From contig JAFEII010000028.1 in assembly GCA_017495165.1 (NCBI GenBank), forward strand, positions 62,001 to 126,000: DNA of 64,000 nt, written 5' to 3'. The notes under the pieces are model-generated. The model did no database searches, was not told the origin of the DNA, and saw only the letters and a program-made list of their open reading frames with translations. This document shows, in pieces, positions 9,271 through 16,759 of the stretch. Positions within the stretch are counted from its first letter, which is position 1; each line of letters begins with the position of its first letter. Position numbers and translations under genes: made by a program. This stretch comes from Hydromonas sp. GTDB lineage: Bacteria > Pseudomonadota > Gammaproteobacteria > Burkholderiales > Burkholderiaceae.

Positions 9271-10098
9271 TCACAGCGCGTTAATAATTGCCGCGCTCGG
9301 CTTGGCTTGGTTTAAGGTATAAAAATGCAAAGACGGCGCGCCCAGCTCAATCAAACGTGCGCACAATTGCGTCACCACATCTTGGCCAAACGCCACAATC
9401 GAGGCTTTGTCATCGCCAAAACTGGCCAGTTTCAATCGCACCCAACGCGGCAACTCTGCACCGCACACATCCGAGAACCGCGCCAGCTGGCTGTAATTGG
9501 TAATCGGCATAATTCCCGGCACAATCGGCGCGGTCACACCCGCCTTGCGCGCGTCATCCACAAACCGCTCATACGCATCGGCATTGTAAAAATACTGGGT
9601 AATCGCCGAGCTCGCGCCCGCATTCATTTTTTCCACAAAATGCGCCAAATCCGCCGCAGGGCTGGTTGATTGCGGATGATATTCAGGATACGCCGCCACT
9701 TCAATGTGAAAATGCGCGCCTGTTTGCTCCCGAATAAAACGCACCAAATCAGTGGCGTAATGAAATTCACCCATCCCGCCCATGCCCGATGGTATATCGC
9801 CGCGCAACGCCACAATCCGCTGCACGCCTTGGGCTTGCAAGTGGTGCAAAATCTCCAAAATCGTCTCACGCGTTGCGCCCACGCACGACAAATGCGGCGC
9901 GGCATCAAACCCCATGGCGCGAATATCGGCCACCGTTGTAAACGTACCGTTTTGGGTCGAACCGCCCGCGCCATACGTGCAAGAGAAAAAATCAGGCTTG
10001 AACGGGGCCAAAGCGTGCACCGCTTGGGTGAGTTTTTCAACGCCCTCAGGCGTTTTTGGCGGGAAAAATTCAAAGCTGACGGGAATGTTGAGGCTCAT
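9271..10098 (-). CDS. metF: Methylenetetrahydrofolate reductase
   Basis: Reduces 5,10-methylene-THF to 5-methyl-THF, the methyl donor for methionine synthesis. The 275-residue flavoprotein has SFEFFPPKTPEG at the N-terminus (catalytic Glu), YGAGGST (about 43-49), the LRGDIPSG loop (about 97-105) and EVAAYPE (about 133-139), all expected of MetF. A clear AGGA site precedes the ATG. It is the distal enzyme of the SAH-riboswitch transcript ahcY-holin-like-tlyA-metF, so its expression is likely tied to SAH level. Confidence 0.97.
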   Translation of the reverse strand: MSLNIPVSFEFFPPKTPEGVEKLTQAVHALAPFKPDFFSCTYGAGGSTQNGTFTTVADIRAMGFDAAPHLSCVGATRETILEILHHLQAQGVQRIVALRGDIPSGMGGMGEFHYATDLVRFIREQTGAHFHIEVAAYPEYHPQSTSPAADLAHFVEKMNAGASSAITQYFYNADAYERFVDDARKAGVTAPIVPGIMPITNYSQLARFSDVCGAELPRWVRLKLASFGDDKASIVAFGQDVVTQLCARLIELGAPSLHFYTLNQAKPSAAIINAL

Positions 10099-10116
10099 GG
10101 TTGTCCTATATAAAAA

Positions 10117-10926
10117 TTAATGGGTCTGATACTGCGCAAATACAAAAAACTCACGGTTGCCGTCGCCGCCTGTAATTGGGCTGGCAAAGTAGTCTTTGAC
10201 CACAAACGACGCGTCCAAACACGCTTGTAAAATATTGGCCTGTACCGTCGCGTAATCGGCTTCATCTTTAACAATGCCAGCTTTGTTTAATGCGGCAGCG
10301 GACAGCTCAAATTGCGGTTTGACCAGCGCGAGCAAGTGCGCACCGTTTTTGAGTAAGCCATCGGTGTCTTCAATGGGCGCAAAGATTGGCAGTACTTTTG
10401 TGAGTGAAATAAACGACAAATCGGCCACAATCAAATCAAAGTCTTGCGTGATGGCGTCATCGTCGGGATACGTGTCTTCCCAGACTTCTGTGAATGATTC
10501 AACGTCTAAATGGCGCGAATTAAGGTTTTCAAATAACGTCAAGCGTGGCTCATCTGCAAGGCGCGGGTGGAGCTGCCCAGAACCCACATCCACGCCCACA
10601 ACTTGCGCGGCATTCGCTTGCAACAAACAATCGGTAAAGCCGCCCGTGCTAATGCCCAAATCAAGGCAGGTCAAGCCGCTCACATCAAGCCCCACGTGTT
10701 TTAACGCGCCCAATAATTTAATCCCCGCGCGTGAGACAAATTTGTCGGTGTCCGATGGCGCAACCACCAGCACCGCGTCGTCGGTGATTTCATACGCAGG
10801 TTTGGTGATGAGTTTCCATTCCGTGCCTTGTTGCATGGTGACGCGCTTGTCAGAAATGATGCGTTGGGCGTGGCTGCGGGTTTCGGCGAGTTGTTGGGTG
10901 ACTAATACTTGGTCGATGCGGGGCAT
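10117..10926 (-). CDS. tlyA: TlyA-family rRNA 2'-O-methyltransferase
   Basis: The 269-residue protein joins an N-terminal S4 RNA-binding domain (residues about 1-60, MPRIDQVLVTQQLAETRSHA) to a Rossmann methyltransferase domain. The latter has FVSRAGIKL (about 63-71), the SAM-binding loop CLDLGISTGGFTDCLLQ (about 86-102) and DLSFISL (about 148-154). The family methylates ribose of rRNA cytidines and some members are called haemolysins. As a SAM user that produces SAH, it fits its place between ahcY and metF under an SAH riboswitch. Which rRNA site it modifies cannot be told. Confidence 0.88.
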   Translation of the reverse strand: MPRIDQVLVTQQLAETRSHAQRIISDKRVTMQQGTEWKLITKPAYEITDDAVLVVAPSDTDKFVSRAGIKLLGALKHVGLDVSGLTCLDLGISTGGFTDCLLQANAAQVVGVDVGSGQLHPRLADEPRLTLFENLNSRHLDVESFTEVWEDTYPDDDAITQDFDLIVADLSFISLTKVLPIFAPIEDTDGLLKNGAHLLALVKPQFELSAAALNKAGIVKDEADYATVQANILQACLDASFVVKDYFASPITGGDGNREFFVFAQYQTH

Positions 10927-10958
10927 ATAGATTCTTTTAAAAATAGGTGAAAACGGGT

Positions 10959-11321
10959 TTAATCGTCTTTGGATTGAAAAGCAGGTAAAAACACAGTGGC
11001 GCCAGCCCAGCTAATCAAACTGTACAAAATAGAAGCAAAAAGTGCGGTGGAAAAATCGTCAATAATCAGCCCGTCAATCAAGCGGCCAACCATCAGCATA
11101 AAGCCCGCGTTGATGACCCACGTAAACAAACCCAGCGTGATGATTTGTAAGGGCAGGGTGAGCACTTGAACCACGGGTTTGATGAATGTATTAAGCAAAC
11201 CAAGGATTGCCGCTGCGATAAGCGCGGATTGCCAACCGCTGATGTGAATATTTTGAAAGAAAAAGGGCAGCGCCATTAAAGCGGCGGTGTTAATTGCCCA
11301 AAGGACGAGCCATTTTTTCAT
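10959..11321 (-). CDS. Phage-holin-family (4_2 type) membrane protein
   Basis: The 120-residue protein has four hydrophobic helices and the family pattern LLNTFIKPVVQVLTLPLQIITLGLF (about 41-65, quoted in part: LNTFIKPVVQVLTLPL). Despite the database name, this chromosomal family is not phage material, and members lie between ahcY and tlyA/metF in many betaproteobacteria. Function is unknown. Spacing to ahcY is 165 bp and to tlyA 32 bp, all on the same strand. It is probably part of the SAH-responsive transcript. Confidence 0.8.
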   Translation of the reverse strand: MKKWLVLWAINTAALMALPFFFQNIHISGWQSALIAAAILGLLNTFIKPVVQVLTLPLQIITLGLFTWVINAGFMLMVGRLIDGLIIDDFSTALFASILYSLISWAGATVFLPAFQSKDD

Positions 11322-11486
11322 GAGGTGCTTTCAATAATTTGGGGCAAAATTTGTGCGCAAATTGTTGCGCACAAATTTTAGCAAAATAAGCTCAAAAACA
11401 CGTTTAAATAAGGGTTTGATGAATCAAACCCCTACGTATTTAAAAAAACAATGTTCAATAAAAACAATGTTTAAAAACAACGCTGC

Positions 11487-12899
11487 TTAATAACGATAGT
11501 GCTCAGGCTTGTACGGGCCGTTTTTATCCACGCTGATGTACGCGGCTTGCTCGTCGGTCAATACGGTCAATTTTGCGCCGATGCGTTCTAAATGCAAACG
11601 CGCCACTTTTTCGTCCAAATGCTTGGGCAATACATACACTTCGTTTTTGTACTGCGCGCCATTTTGGAAAATCTCAATTTGCGCCAAGGTTTGGTTGGTA
11701 AATGAATTACTCATCACAAACGATGGATGACCCGTTGCGCAACCCAAGTTAATCAAGCGGCCTTCCGCGAGCAAAATAATGCGTTTGCCGTCAGGGAATA
11801 CGATGTGATCAACTTGTGGCTTGATGTTGTCCCATTCCAAATCTTTGATGCCCGCAATGTCGATTTCGTTGTCAAAGTGACCGATGTTGCACACAATCGC
11901 TTGATCGCGCATTTTGTCCATGTGTGGGCGGGTAATGATGTTGAAGTTGCCTGTGGTGGTCACAAAAATATCAATTTGATCCACCACGTCTTCAAGACGT
12001 ACCACGCGGTAGCCTTCCATCGCCGCTTGCAGCGCGCAAATCGGGTCAATTTCAGTAATCATCACCGTCGCGCCCAAGCCGCGCAATGATTGCGCCGAGC
12101 CTTTGCCCACATCGCCGTAACCACACACCAGCGCAACTTTACCCGCAATCATCACGTCGGTGGCGCGTTTGATGCCATCGACCAACGACTCGCGGCAGCC
12201 ATACAAATTATCAAATTTAGACTTGGTCACCGAATCATTTACGTTAATTGCAGGGAACGGCAAGCGGCCTTGCTCTTGCAATTGATACAAACGCTTCACA
12301 CCCGTGGTGGTTTCTTCCGTCACGCCTTTGATTTGCGCCAAACGGGTTGAATACCATTTTGGCTCGGTTTTGAGTTTTTCACGAATTGAGGCATAAAAAA
12401 TCGTTTCCTCTTCAGACGTTGGATGGTCCAAAACGCTCAAATCAGACTCAGCGCGTGAACCAATCAGCAACAACATGGTTGCATCGCCACCGTCATCTAA
12501 AATCATATTGGCCTGCGCGCTTGCCGCATCGCCATCCCACTCAAAAATTTTGTGGGTGAAATGCCAGTATTCAGTCAAAGATTCGCCTTTAAACGCAAAC
12601 ACAGGCGTGCCAGCAGCCACAATCGCAGCCGCCGCATTGTCTTGGGTTGAGAAAATATTGCACGACGCCCAGCGCACCTCTGCGCCCAAGGCTTGCAAGG
12701 TTTCAATCAACACACCGGTTTGAATCGTCATGTGCAACGAGCCTGCAATCCGTGCGCCCGCCAGTGGCTTGGTCGTGCCAAACTCTTTGCGCAATGCCAT
12801 CAAACCGGGCATTTCGGTTTCAGCGATGTTCAGTTCTTTGCGACCCCAAGCAGCAAGGGTTAAATCGGCAATGTAAGCGTCTTTGGTGATGTGAGCCAT
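11487..12899 (-). CDS. ahcY: S-adenosylhomocysteinase
   Basis: Hydrolyses SAH to adenosine and homocysteine, removing the product inhibitor of methyltransferases. The 470-residue protein is full length for the proteobacterial form, which carries an insert of about 40 residues relative to archaeal forms. Key features are the substrate-binding N-terminal segment ([12 protein letters not shown], about 46-57), the NAD-binding loop [13 protein letters not shown] (about 258-270) and the C-terminal [12 protein letters not shown] tail that reaches into the neighbouring subunit. TAGGA provides the ribosome-binding site. An SAH riboswitch with an overlapping terminator occupies its leader, so SAH itself should turn the gene on. 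Confidence 0.98.
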   Translation of the reverse strand: MAHITKDAYIADLTLAAWGRKELNIAETEMPGLMALRKEFGTTKPLAGARIAGSLHMTIQTGVLIETLQALGAEVRWASCNIFSTQDNAAAAIVAAGTPVFAFKGESLTEYWHFTHKIFEWDGDAASAQANMILDDGGDATMLLLIGSRAESDLSVLDHPTSEEETIFYASIREKLKTEPKWYSTRLAQIKGVTEETTTGVKRLYQLQEQGRLPFPAINVNDSVTKSKFDNLYGCRESLVDGIKRATDVMIAGKVALVCGYGDVGKGSAQSLRGLGATVMITEIDPICALQAAMEGYRVVRLEDVVDQIDIFVTTTGNFNIITRPHMDKMRDQAIVCNIGHFDNEIDIAGIKDLEWDNIKPQVDHIVFPDGKRIILLAEGRLINLGCATGHPSFVMSNSFTNQTLAQIEIFQNGAQYKNEVYVLPKHLDEKVARLHLERIGAKLTVLTDEQAAYISVDKNGPYKPEHYRY

Positions 12900-12947
12900 T
12901 TTGATTCCTATATAAGTAAAAGTGGCGTGGCGCGGATTTTAGGCAAC

Positions 12948-12990
12948 AAAAAACGACGCTCACGTCTAATGATTAAAATTAGAGTGAGCG
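12948..12990 (-). terminator. Terminator arm of the SAH riboswitch (expression platform)
   Basis: On the minus strand CGCTCAC (12984-12990) pairs with GTGAGCG (12957-12963). The stem is extended inward by TCTAA/TTAGA and followed by TCGTTTTTT. The 5' arm of this terminator is the same GCGCTC segment that closes helix P1 of the aptamer, so the two structures exclude each other. Ligand binding should therefore block termination. Confidence 0.8.
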
Positions 12991-13073
12991 CCGTTGCGGT
13001 GGCGATGCTTGCCACGTCTGCCTCATCGAGCCTAGCGGATTGATTACTCAATCACGTCGCAGCGCCCCTCGAT
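12984..13073 (-). promoter_or_regulatory. SAH riboswitch aptamer
   Basis: The minus-strand leader of ahcY matches the SAH riboswitch consensus in order. GAGGGGCGCTGCGAC is the 5' part of P1 and the core. A small GATT/AATC hairpin follows, then GCTAGGCTCGATGAGG, a GTGGC/GCCAC hairpin, and AACGGCGCTCAC, the 3' part of P1. The pseudoknot is visible as ATCGAG (13068-13073) pairing with CTCGAT (13025-13030). In known examples this class senses S-adenosylhomocysteine and activates ahcY and methyl-cycle genes, mostly in beta- and gammaproteobacteria. Confidence 0.92.
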
Positions 13074-13085
13074 GTGGCGGCACGA

Positions 13086-13115
13086 AGTATACCATAATTG
13101 GGGAAAACTGCTCAA
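13086..13115 (-). promoter_or_regulatory. Promoter of the SAH-riboswitch operon
   Basis: TTGAGC (-35, 13110-13115) and TATACT (-10, 13086-13091) are 18 bp apart on the minus strand. The predicted transcript begins just before the aptamer, which supports the riboswitch call. Confidence 0.7.
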
Positions 13116-13215
13116 TTTTAGCGAAATTGTGTATCGAAAAATCGCCGTTATAAACAATAAAGTAAGACATGGGATTTAAAAAATGGGGCAAATAAAATTG
13201 AAGTCAATGTAAAAA

Positions 13216-13704
13216 TTAACACGTTTCCAAACCAGTCAAATACACCCGCAAATCAAATTCAAGCTGATGATAATTGGGCAGCATGTATTGACACAGCTTG
13301 TAAAACGCTTTGTCGTGTTCGCGCTCTTTGAGGTGCGCCAATTCATGCACCACAATCATGCTCAAAAAAGCGGCGGGCGCGGTTTTGAATAGGCTGGCAA
13401 TCCGAATCTCTTTTTTTGCCAACAATTTACCGCCTTGCACGCGAGAAATTGCGGTGTTTAAGCCGAGCGCGTGGTGGGTTAAATCCAGTCGGTTGTCAAA
13501 AAACACTTTATCAACTTGCGGCGCGTTTTTTAAAAACTGCTTTTTGAGCGCGTTGACGTATTGATACAGGGCTTTGTCGGTTTGAATCTGATTTGGCTCG
13601 GGGTATTTTTGGCTGAGATACGCGTGCAGTTTTTGCTCAACAATCAGTTGGCGGATTTGCGCTTGCAAGCTGTCTGAGTATTGCGTGAGGTATTTTAAGT
13701 GCAT
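13216..13704 (-). CDS. YgjP-type zinc metallopeptidase-like protein
   Basis: The 162-residue protein has the HELAHLKEREHDKAFY segment (about 120-135). This is a zincin HExxH followed by a downstream His in the YgjP/WLM (DUF45) family. The N-terminal half is charged and probably helical. It is shorter than E. coli YgjP. Whether it is an active protease is unknown; the metal ligands are all present. It is divergent from gloA, with only 59 bp between the start codons, and sits downstream-facing toward the ahcY leader. Confidence 0.75.
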   Translation of the reverse strand: MHLKYLTQYSDSLQAQIRQLIVEQKLHAYLSQKYPEPNQIQTDKALYQYVNALKKQFLKNAPQVDKVFFDNRLDLTHHALGLNTAISRVQGGKLLAKKEIRIASLFKTAPAAFLSMIVVHELAHLKEREHDKAFYKLCQYMLPNYHQLEFDLRVYLTGLETC

Positions 13705-13711
13705 GAGGTGG

Positions 13712-13717
13712 TATAAT
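13712..13717 (+). promoter_or_regulatory. Extended -10 promoter of gloA
   Basis: TGGTATAAT gives a perfect -10 (13712-13717) with the TGn extension, which can work without a good -35; none is obvious. It lies 46 bp before the gloA start. Confidence 0.55.
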
Positions 13718-13763
13718 TTTTCGGTTTTTAAATGATGAATGATGCAATTTTAATGAAAGGGCG

Positions 13764-14171
13764 ATGATGCGAATTTTACACACGATGCTGCGAGTTGGGG
13801 ACCTGCAACGCTCAATTGATTTTTATACCCAAGTATTGGACATGAAATTATTGCGCACCCGCGACAACCCTGAGTACCAATACACGCTGGCGTTTGTTGG
13901 GTATGCGGACGAGTCTGAGCAGGCGGTTTTGGAGCTGACATACAACTACGGCGTGAGCCAATATGATTTGGGCAACGCGTATGGGCATATTGCGCTGGGC
14001 GTGCCAGATGTGGCGGGCGCTTGCGATAAAATCCGCGCCAACGGCGGCAAAGTCACGCGTGAGGCAGGCGCGGTGAAAGGTGGCTCAACCGTGATTGCGT
14101 TTGTTGAGGATCCTGATGGCTACAAAATCGAGCTGATTGAAGCGGATTTTCATGAGCGCAGTGTTTTGTAA
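13764..14171 (+). CDS. gloA: Lactoylglutathione lyase (glyoxalase I)
   Basis: Converts the methylglyoxal-glutathione hemithioacetal to S-lactoylglutathione. The 135-residue vicinal-oxygen-chelate protein is close to the E. coli enzyme in length and motif order. The metal ligands are His in ILHTML (residue 6), Glu in VLELTYN (about 57), His in YGHIAL (about 75) and Glu in YKIELIE (about 123), all conserved. The proteobacterial enzyme is normally Ni2+/Co2+ dependent; no Zn-type insert is seen. The second Met could be the start. It is monocistronic, with a terminator downstream. Confidence 0.96.
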   Translation: MMRILHTMLRVGDLQRSIDFYTQVLDMKLLRTRDNPEYQYTLAFVGYADESEQAVLELTYNYGVSQYDLGNAYGHIALGVPDVAGACDKIRANGGKVTREAGAVKGGSTVIAFVEDPDGYKIELIEADFHERSVL

Positions 14172-14281
14172 TGTGCGGTGTGATGCCGTGGTTTTTTAGT
14201 CAAAAATAAAATGTCTACGCATTTTGGCCTTTTTTTGCTGATATGATGCGCGGCTGTTTTAAGTTGCTTTGAATCACAAAT

Positions 14282-14307
14282 AGGTCGCGGTGCGGCCTTA
14301 TTTTTTT
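14282..14307 (+). terminator. Terminator after gloA
   Basis: AGGTCGC (14282-14288) pairs with GCGGCCT (14292-14298), with one G-T wobble, across a 3-nt loop, followed by TATTTTTTT. Confidence 0.65.
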
Positions 14308-14333
14308 GTAACGTTGCAATGAAACCTTGAACA

Positions 14334-14410
14334 GTAGGGTGGGCATTTATGCCCGCCGATGCAGGCGTAACGTGATTTTAAATGGCGGGCATAAATGCCC
14401 GCCATTTAAA
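14334..14410. repeat. Palindromic repeat pair (REP/MITE-like)
   Basis: The core GGCGGGCATAAATGCCCGCC (14384-14403) lies inside a 34-bp near-perfect palindrome (14377-14410, 16-bp arms around AA). A related copy GTGGGCATTTATGCCCGCC lies at 14339-14357, preceded by GTAGG, and is the inverse complement of the core apart from one end base. The two copies can each fold alone or pair with each other across a 26-bp spacer. No ORF is inside. I saw no second locus in this window. Confidence 0.8.
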
Positions 14411-14480
14411 TTTTGTTTTTCGCCGAAATCCCAATCTTTAAAATACGCAGATTCATCTAAAAAACACCCGTGAATTGAAC

Positions 14481-14513
14481 ATCTAAAGAATATCTAAAAA
14501 ATATCTAAAAACC
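14481..14513 (+). repeat. Three 11-bp tandem repeats upstream of mdfA
   Basis: ATCTAAAGAAT, ATCTAAAAAAT and ATCTAAAAACC follow head to tail at an 11-bp period, with a further ATCTAAA at 14455. They end 20 bp before the mdfA start codon. They could be a phased protein-binding site or simple slippage. The rest of the 14172-14533 gap holds the gloA terminator and the palindromic repeat. Confidence 0.55.
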
Positions 14514-14533
14514 AGAACAGTTAAACAAATACC

Positions 14534-15784
14534 ATGAAAAAAATCAGCTTATTAAACCGCTTCACCATATTGTTTCCGCTTGCATTGGTGTTATTTGAAT
14601 TCACCGTTTACATCGCCAATGACATGATTCAGCCCGCCATGCCAGCGGTTGTAAAGGAATTTGGCGTCAGCAGCGCGTGGATTCCCACCGCGCTGACCGC
14701 GTTTTTGATTGGTGGCGGGACGTTGACTTGGCTGCTCGGCCCTTTGTCTGACCGTTATGGACGCAGACCTGTGATGTTGGCGGGCTCGGTGCTGTTTGCC
14801 TTGTCATGCGTGGCAATTTTATTTAGCAGCTCAATTGAAAACTTCATCATGCTTCGCGTGTTTCAAGGCATGGGCATGTGTTTTATTGGTGCAGTTGGCT
14901 ATGCCGCGATTCAAGAGGCATTTGAGGAAGCCGCCGCAATTAAAGTGATGGCGTTGATGGCAAATGTGTCTTTGATTGCGCCGCTGGTTGGGCCATTTTT
15001 GGGCGCATTGCTCATATCGATTGCGCCGTGGCGCATTATTTTTGTGTTAATCGGTTTGTTGGCCGTAGGCTGCGTGTGGGGTTTGTGGCGCCACATGCCC
15101 GAAACCGTTGATGCGCAAGCCCAAGCAGAGGCCATTCACCAAGACCACTTTGTGATTCGCCTCTTAAAAGAATACAAACGCATTTTGACCCAAGGCTCGT
15201 TTGTGCGCGCAGCCTTAGTGCCACCGTTGCTCGCTTTACCTATTTTGGGCTGGATTGGTGTTGGGCCTTTGGTGCTGATGTCGCATTTTAATTTAACGCC
15301 GCTGGCGTTTAGTATGTGGCAAATCCCCGTGTTCACCTGTTTGATTGCAGGCAACTTGATTTTGGCCAAAGTCACAGGCCGCTGGGCGTTGGACAAAACC
15401 CTAAAAATTGGCTTGATTCTGATTGCCGTCGCTGCTGTGATTGCGCTGTTTGGCGGTATTTTTCTGAGCAACGCGTATTTGCCCTTGGTGATTGCCACCT
15501 CGCTCACCGCATTGGGAGAAGGGCTGTCGTTTTCGGTGTACTACCGTTTTGCGCTCACCGCCAGCACCGCCCCAAAAGGGCTGGCCGCAGCCGCCGTTAA
15601 TTTGTTTTTTACCGTGGTTTTTGCCGCAGGCGTGGAGTTGTACAAAATCATGTTTTTACAAGCTGGTTTGTTTGGTTACGCGTTATTGACTGCGCTGTTG
15701 GCCATTTTGGTGTGCTTTTTGGCTCGCATCAGTATCGCCGAGGCATTGACGCTGCGCCAAACAGCTGAAGATAAAATTGCTTAA
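14534..15784 (+). CDS. mdfA: MdfA-type multidrug efflux transporter (MFS)
   Basis: The 416-residue, twelve-helix major facilitator matches E. coli MdfA (410 residues) closely. FEFTVYIANDMIQPAM in helix 1 carries the membrane-embedded acidic residues equivalent to Glu26 and Asp34 (here Glu22 and Asp30). Motif A follows (GPLSDRYGRRPVMLAG, about 68-83), then RVFQGMGMCFIGAVGYAAIQE (quoted part: FIGAVGYAAIQE, about 116-127). The family exports cationic and neutral drugs in exchange for protons across the inner membrane. It is monocistronic, with a strong terminator downstream and a repeat-rich leader upstream. Substrate range cannot be read from sequence. Confidence 0.9.
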   Translation: MKKISLLNRFTILFPLALVLFEFTVYIANDMIQPAMPAVVKEFGVSSAWIPTALTAFLIGGGTLTWLLGPLSDRYGRRPVMLAGSVLFALSCVAILFSSSIENFIMLRVFQGMGMCFIGAVGYAAIQEAFEEAAAIKVMALMANVSLIAPLVGPFLGALLISIAPWRIIFVLIGLLAVGCVWGLWRHMPETVDAQAQAEAIHQDHFVIRLLKEYKRILTQGSFVRAALVPPLLALPILGWIGVGPLVLMSHFNLTPLAFSMWQIPVFTCLIAGNLILAKVTGRWALDKTLKIGLILIAVAAVIALFGGIFLSNAYLPLVIATSLTALGEGLSFSVYYRFALTASTAPKGLAAAAVNLFFTVVFAAGVELYKIMFLQAGLFGYALLTALLAILVCFLARISIAEALTLRQTAEDKIA

Positions 15785-15853
15785 AACAGGGCTTAAACGT
15801 TGTTGAAACGCTGTTTTAACAACGTTTTAACAACGTTTAAGGCGTGCTTAATT

Positions 15854-15887
15854 AAAACGTCAATGAATTTCATTGGCGTTTTTTTTT
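15854..15887 (+). terminator. Terminator after mdfA
   Basis: A 12-bp stem (AAAACGTCAATG with CATTGGCGTTTT, one G-T wobble) is followed by a run of nine T. Just upstream, 15796-15840 is rich in AACGTT repeats that could form weaker hairpins. Confidence 0.8.
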
Positions 15888-15900
15888 GGGGCAAGATGCG

Positions 15901-15929
15901 TTTACAACCCGCGTCACTCGGAGTAGAAT
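15901..15929 (+). promoter_or_regulatory. Promoter of sdhCDAB
   Basis: TTTACA (-35, 15901-15906; 5 of 6 consensus) and TAGAAT (-10, 15924-15929; 5 of 6) are separated by 17 bp. Transcription would start about 30 bp before sdhC. Confidence 0.75.
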
Positions 15930-15967
15930 GCGAAACCCTAATTTTGTACTTTAACCTAAAGGTCTTT

Positions 15968-16375
15968 ATGAACGCACCTCAATCCAAGCGCCCCGAGTTT
16001 CGCAACATCGGCGTGGCAGATCTCAAAAATTACCGCCTGCCATTGGCAGGCATTGTCTCCATTTTGCATCGCATCAGCGGGCTCGCCTTGTTTTTGGCGC
16101 TGCCTTTATTGTTGTGTTTGATGGCAGCAGCATTTGGTTCGGCAGAAAAATTTGCTCAAATGACGGCATGCTTGGCGCATCCGTTCATCAAAGTGATTGT
16201 GCTGGGCTTGCTGTGGGCGATTTTGCACCACGCATGCGCTGGCGTGCGTTATTTGATGATGGATCTACACGTTAAAGTCAGTAAAGAAGGTGGTCGTCAA
16301 ACCGCTACTGGCGTTTTGGCTGTAAGTCTCACGTTGACCGCAATTGTGGCGGCGCGTTTGTTTGGTTTATTTTAA
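15968..16375 (+). CDS. sdhC: Succinate dehydrogenase cytochrome b556 subunit
   Basis: Membrane anchor of complex II that helps bind haem b and ubiquinone. The 135-residue form starts at 15968 (MNAPQSKRPEFRNI). An upstream ATG at 15800 would read through the promoter and terminator and is rejected. Three membrane helices follow the family signature SILHRISGLALF (about 36-47), and HHACAGVRYLMMD (about 91-103) carries the haem-ligand histidine region. First gene of sdhCDAB, 15 bp before sdhD. Confidence 0.95.
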   Translation: MNAPQSKRPEFRNIGVADLKNYRLPLAGIVSILHRISGLALFLALPLLLCLMAAAFGSAEKFAQMTACLAHPFIKVIVLGLLWAILHHACAGVRYLMMDLHVKVSKEGGRQTATGVLAVSLTLTAIVAARLFGLF

Positions 16376-16390
16376 GTCGACAGGGAATAT

Positions 16391-16750
16391 ATGAATAACG
16401 TAAAAGTAGGCACGGCGCGGGTCACAACTGGCGCGCATTATGGCTGGAAAGATTGGTTGGCACAGCGCTTAACAGGCGCGCTGGTATTGGTGTTTGTGGT
16501 GGCGCTGATGGCGCGGTTTTTGACGGGCGATAACTCATACGAGACTTGGCACAGCTTTATGACTGGCGGCGTGATGCGCATGTTAACGCTGCTGACCATT
16601 TTGGCGGTTTGTTACCACGCATGGATTGGCGTGCGCGATATTTGGATGGATTACATCAAAAGCACGGGGTTGCGCTTGGCGTTGCACGTGTTCACGATTT
16701 TATGGTTAATCGGTTGCGCCGCTTTTGGCGTATCGGCATTGTTTAATTAA
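16391..16750 (+). CDS. sdhD: Succinate dehydrogenase membrane anchor subunit
   Basis: The 119-residue, three-helix partner of SdhC. GAHYGWKDWLAQRLTGALVL (about 13-32) opens the first helix. YHAWIGVRDIWMDYIKSTG (about 76-94) contains the conserved His and Asp-Tyr near the quinone site. It is preceded by AGGGAA and lies 9 bp before sdhA. Together with SdhC it anchors the catalytic subunits in the inner membrane. Confidence 0.95.
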   Translation: MNNVKVGTARVTTGAHYGWKDWLAQRLTGALVLVFVVALMARFLTGDNSYETWHSFMTGGVMRMLTLLTILAVCYHAWIGVRDIWMDYIKSTGLRLALHVFTILWLIGCAAFGVSALFN

Positions 16751-16759
16751 GGACGCAAA

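Noticed and set aside
10959..11321. Prophage remnant suggested by a holin-family match
   Set aside because: No other phage gene or att-like repeat lies near it; the placement in an ahcY-metF cluster is typical of the chromosomal family.
15800..15967. Upstream extension of sdhC to an ATG at 15800
   Set aside because: It would translate through the mdfA terminator and the sdhC promoter; the ATG at 15968 gives the expected protein length.
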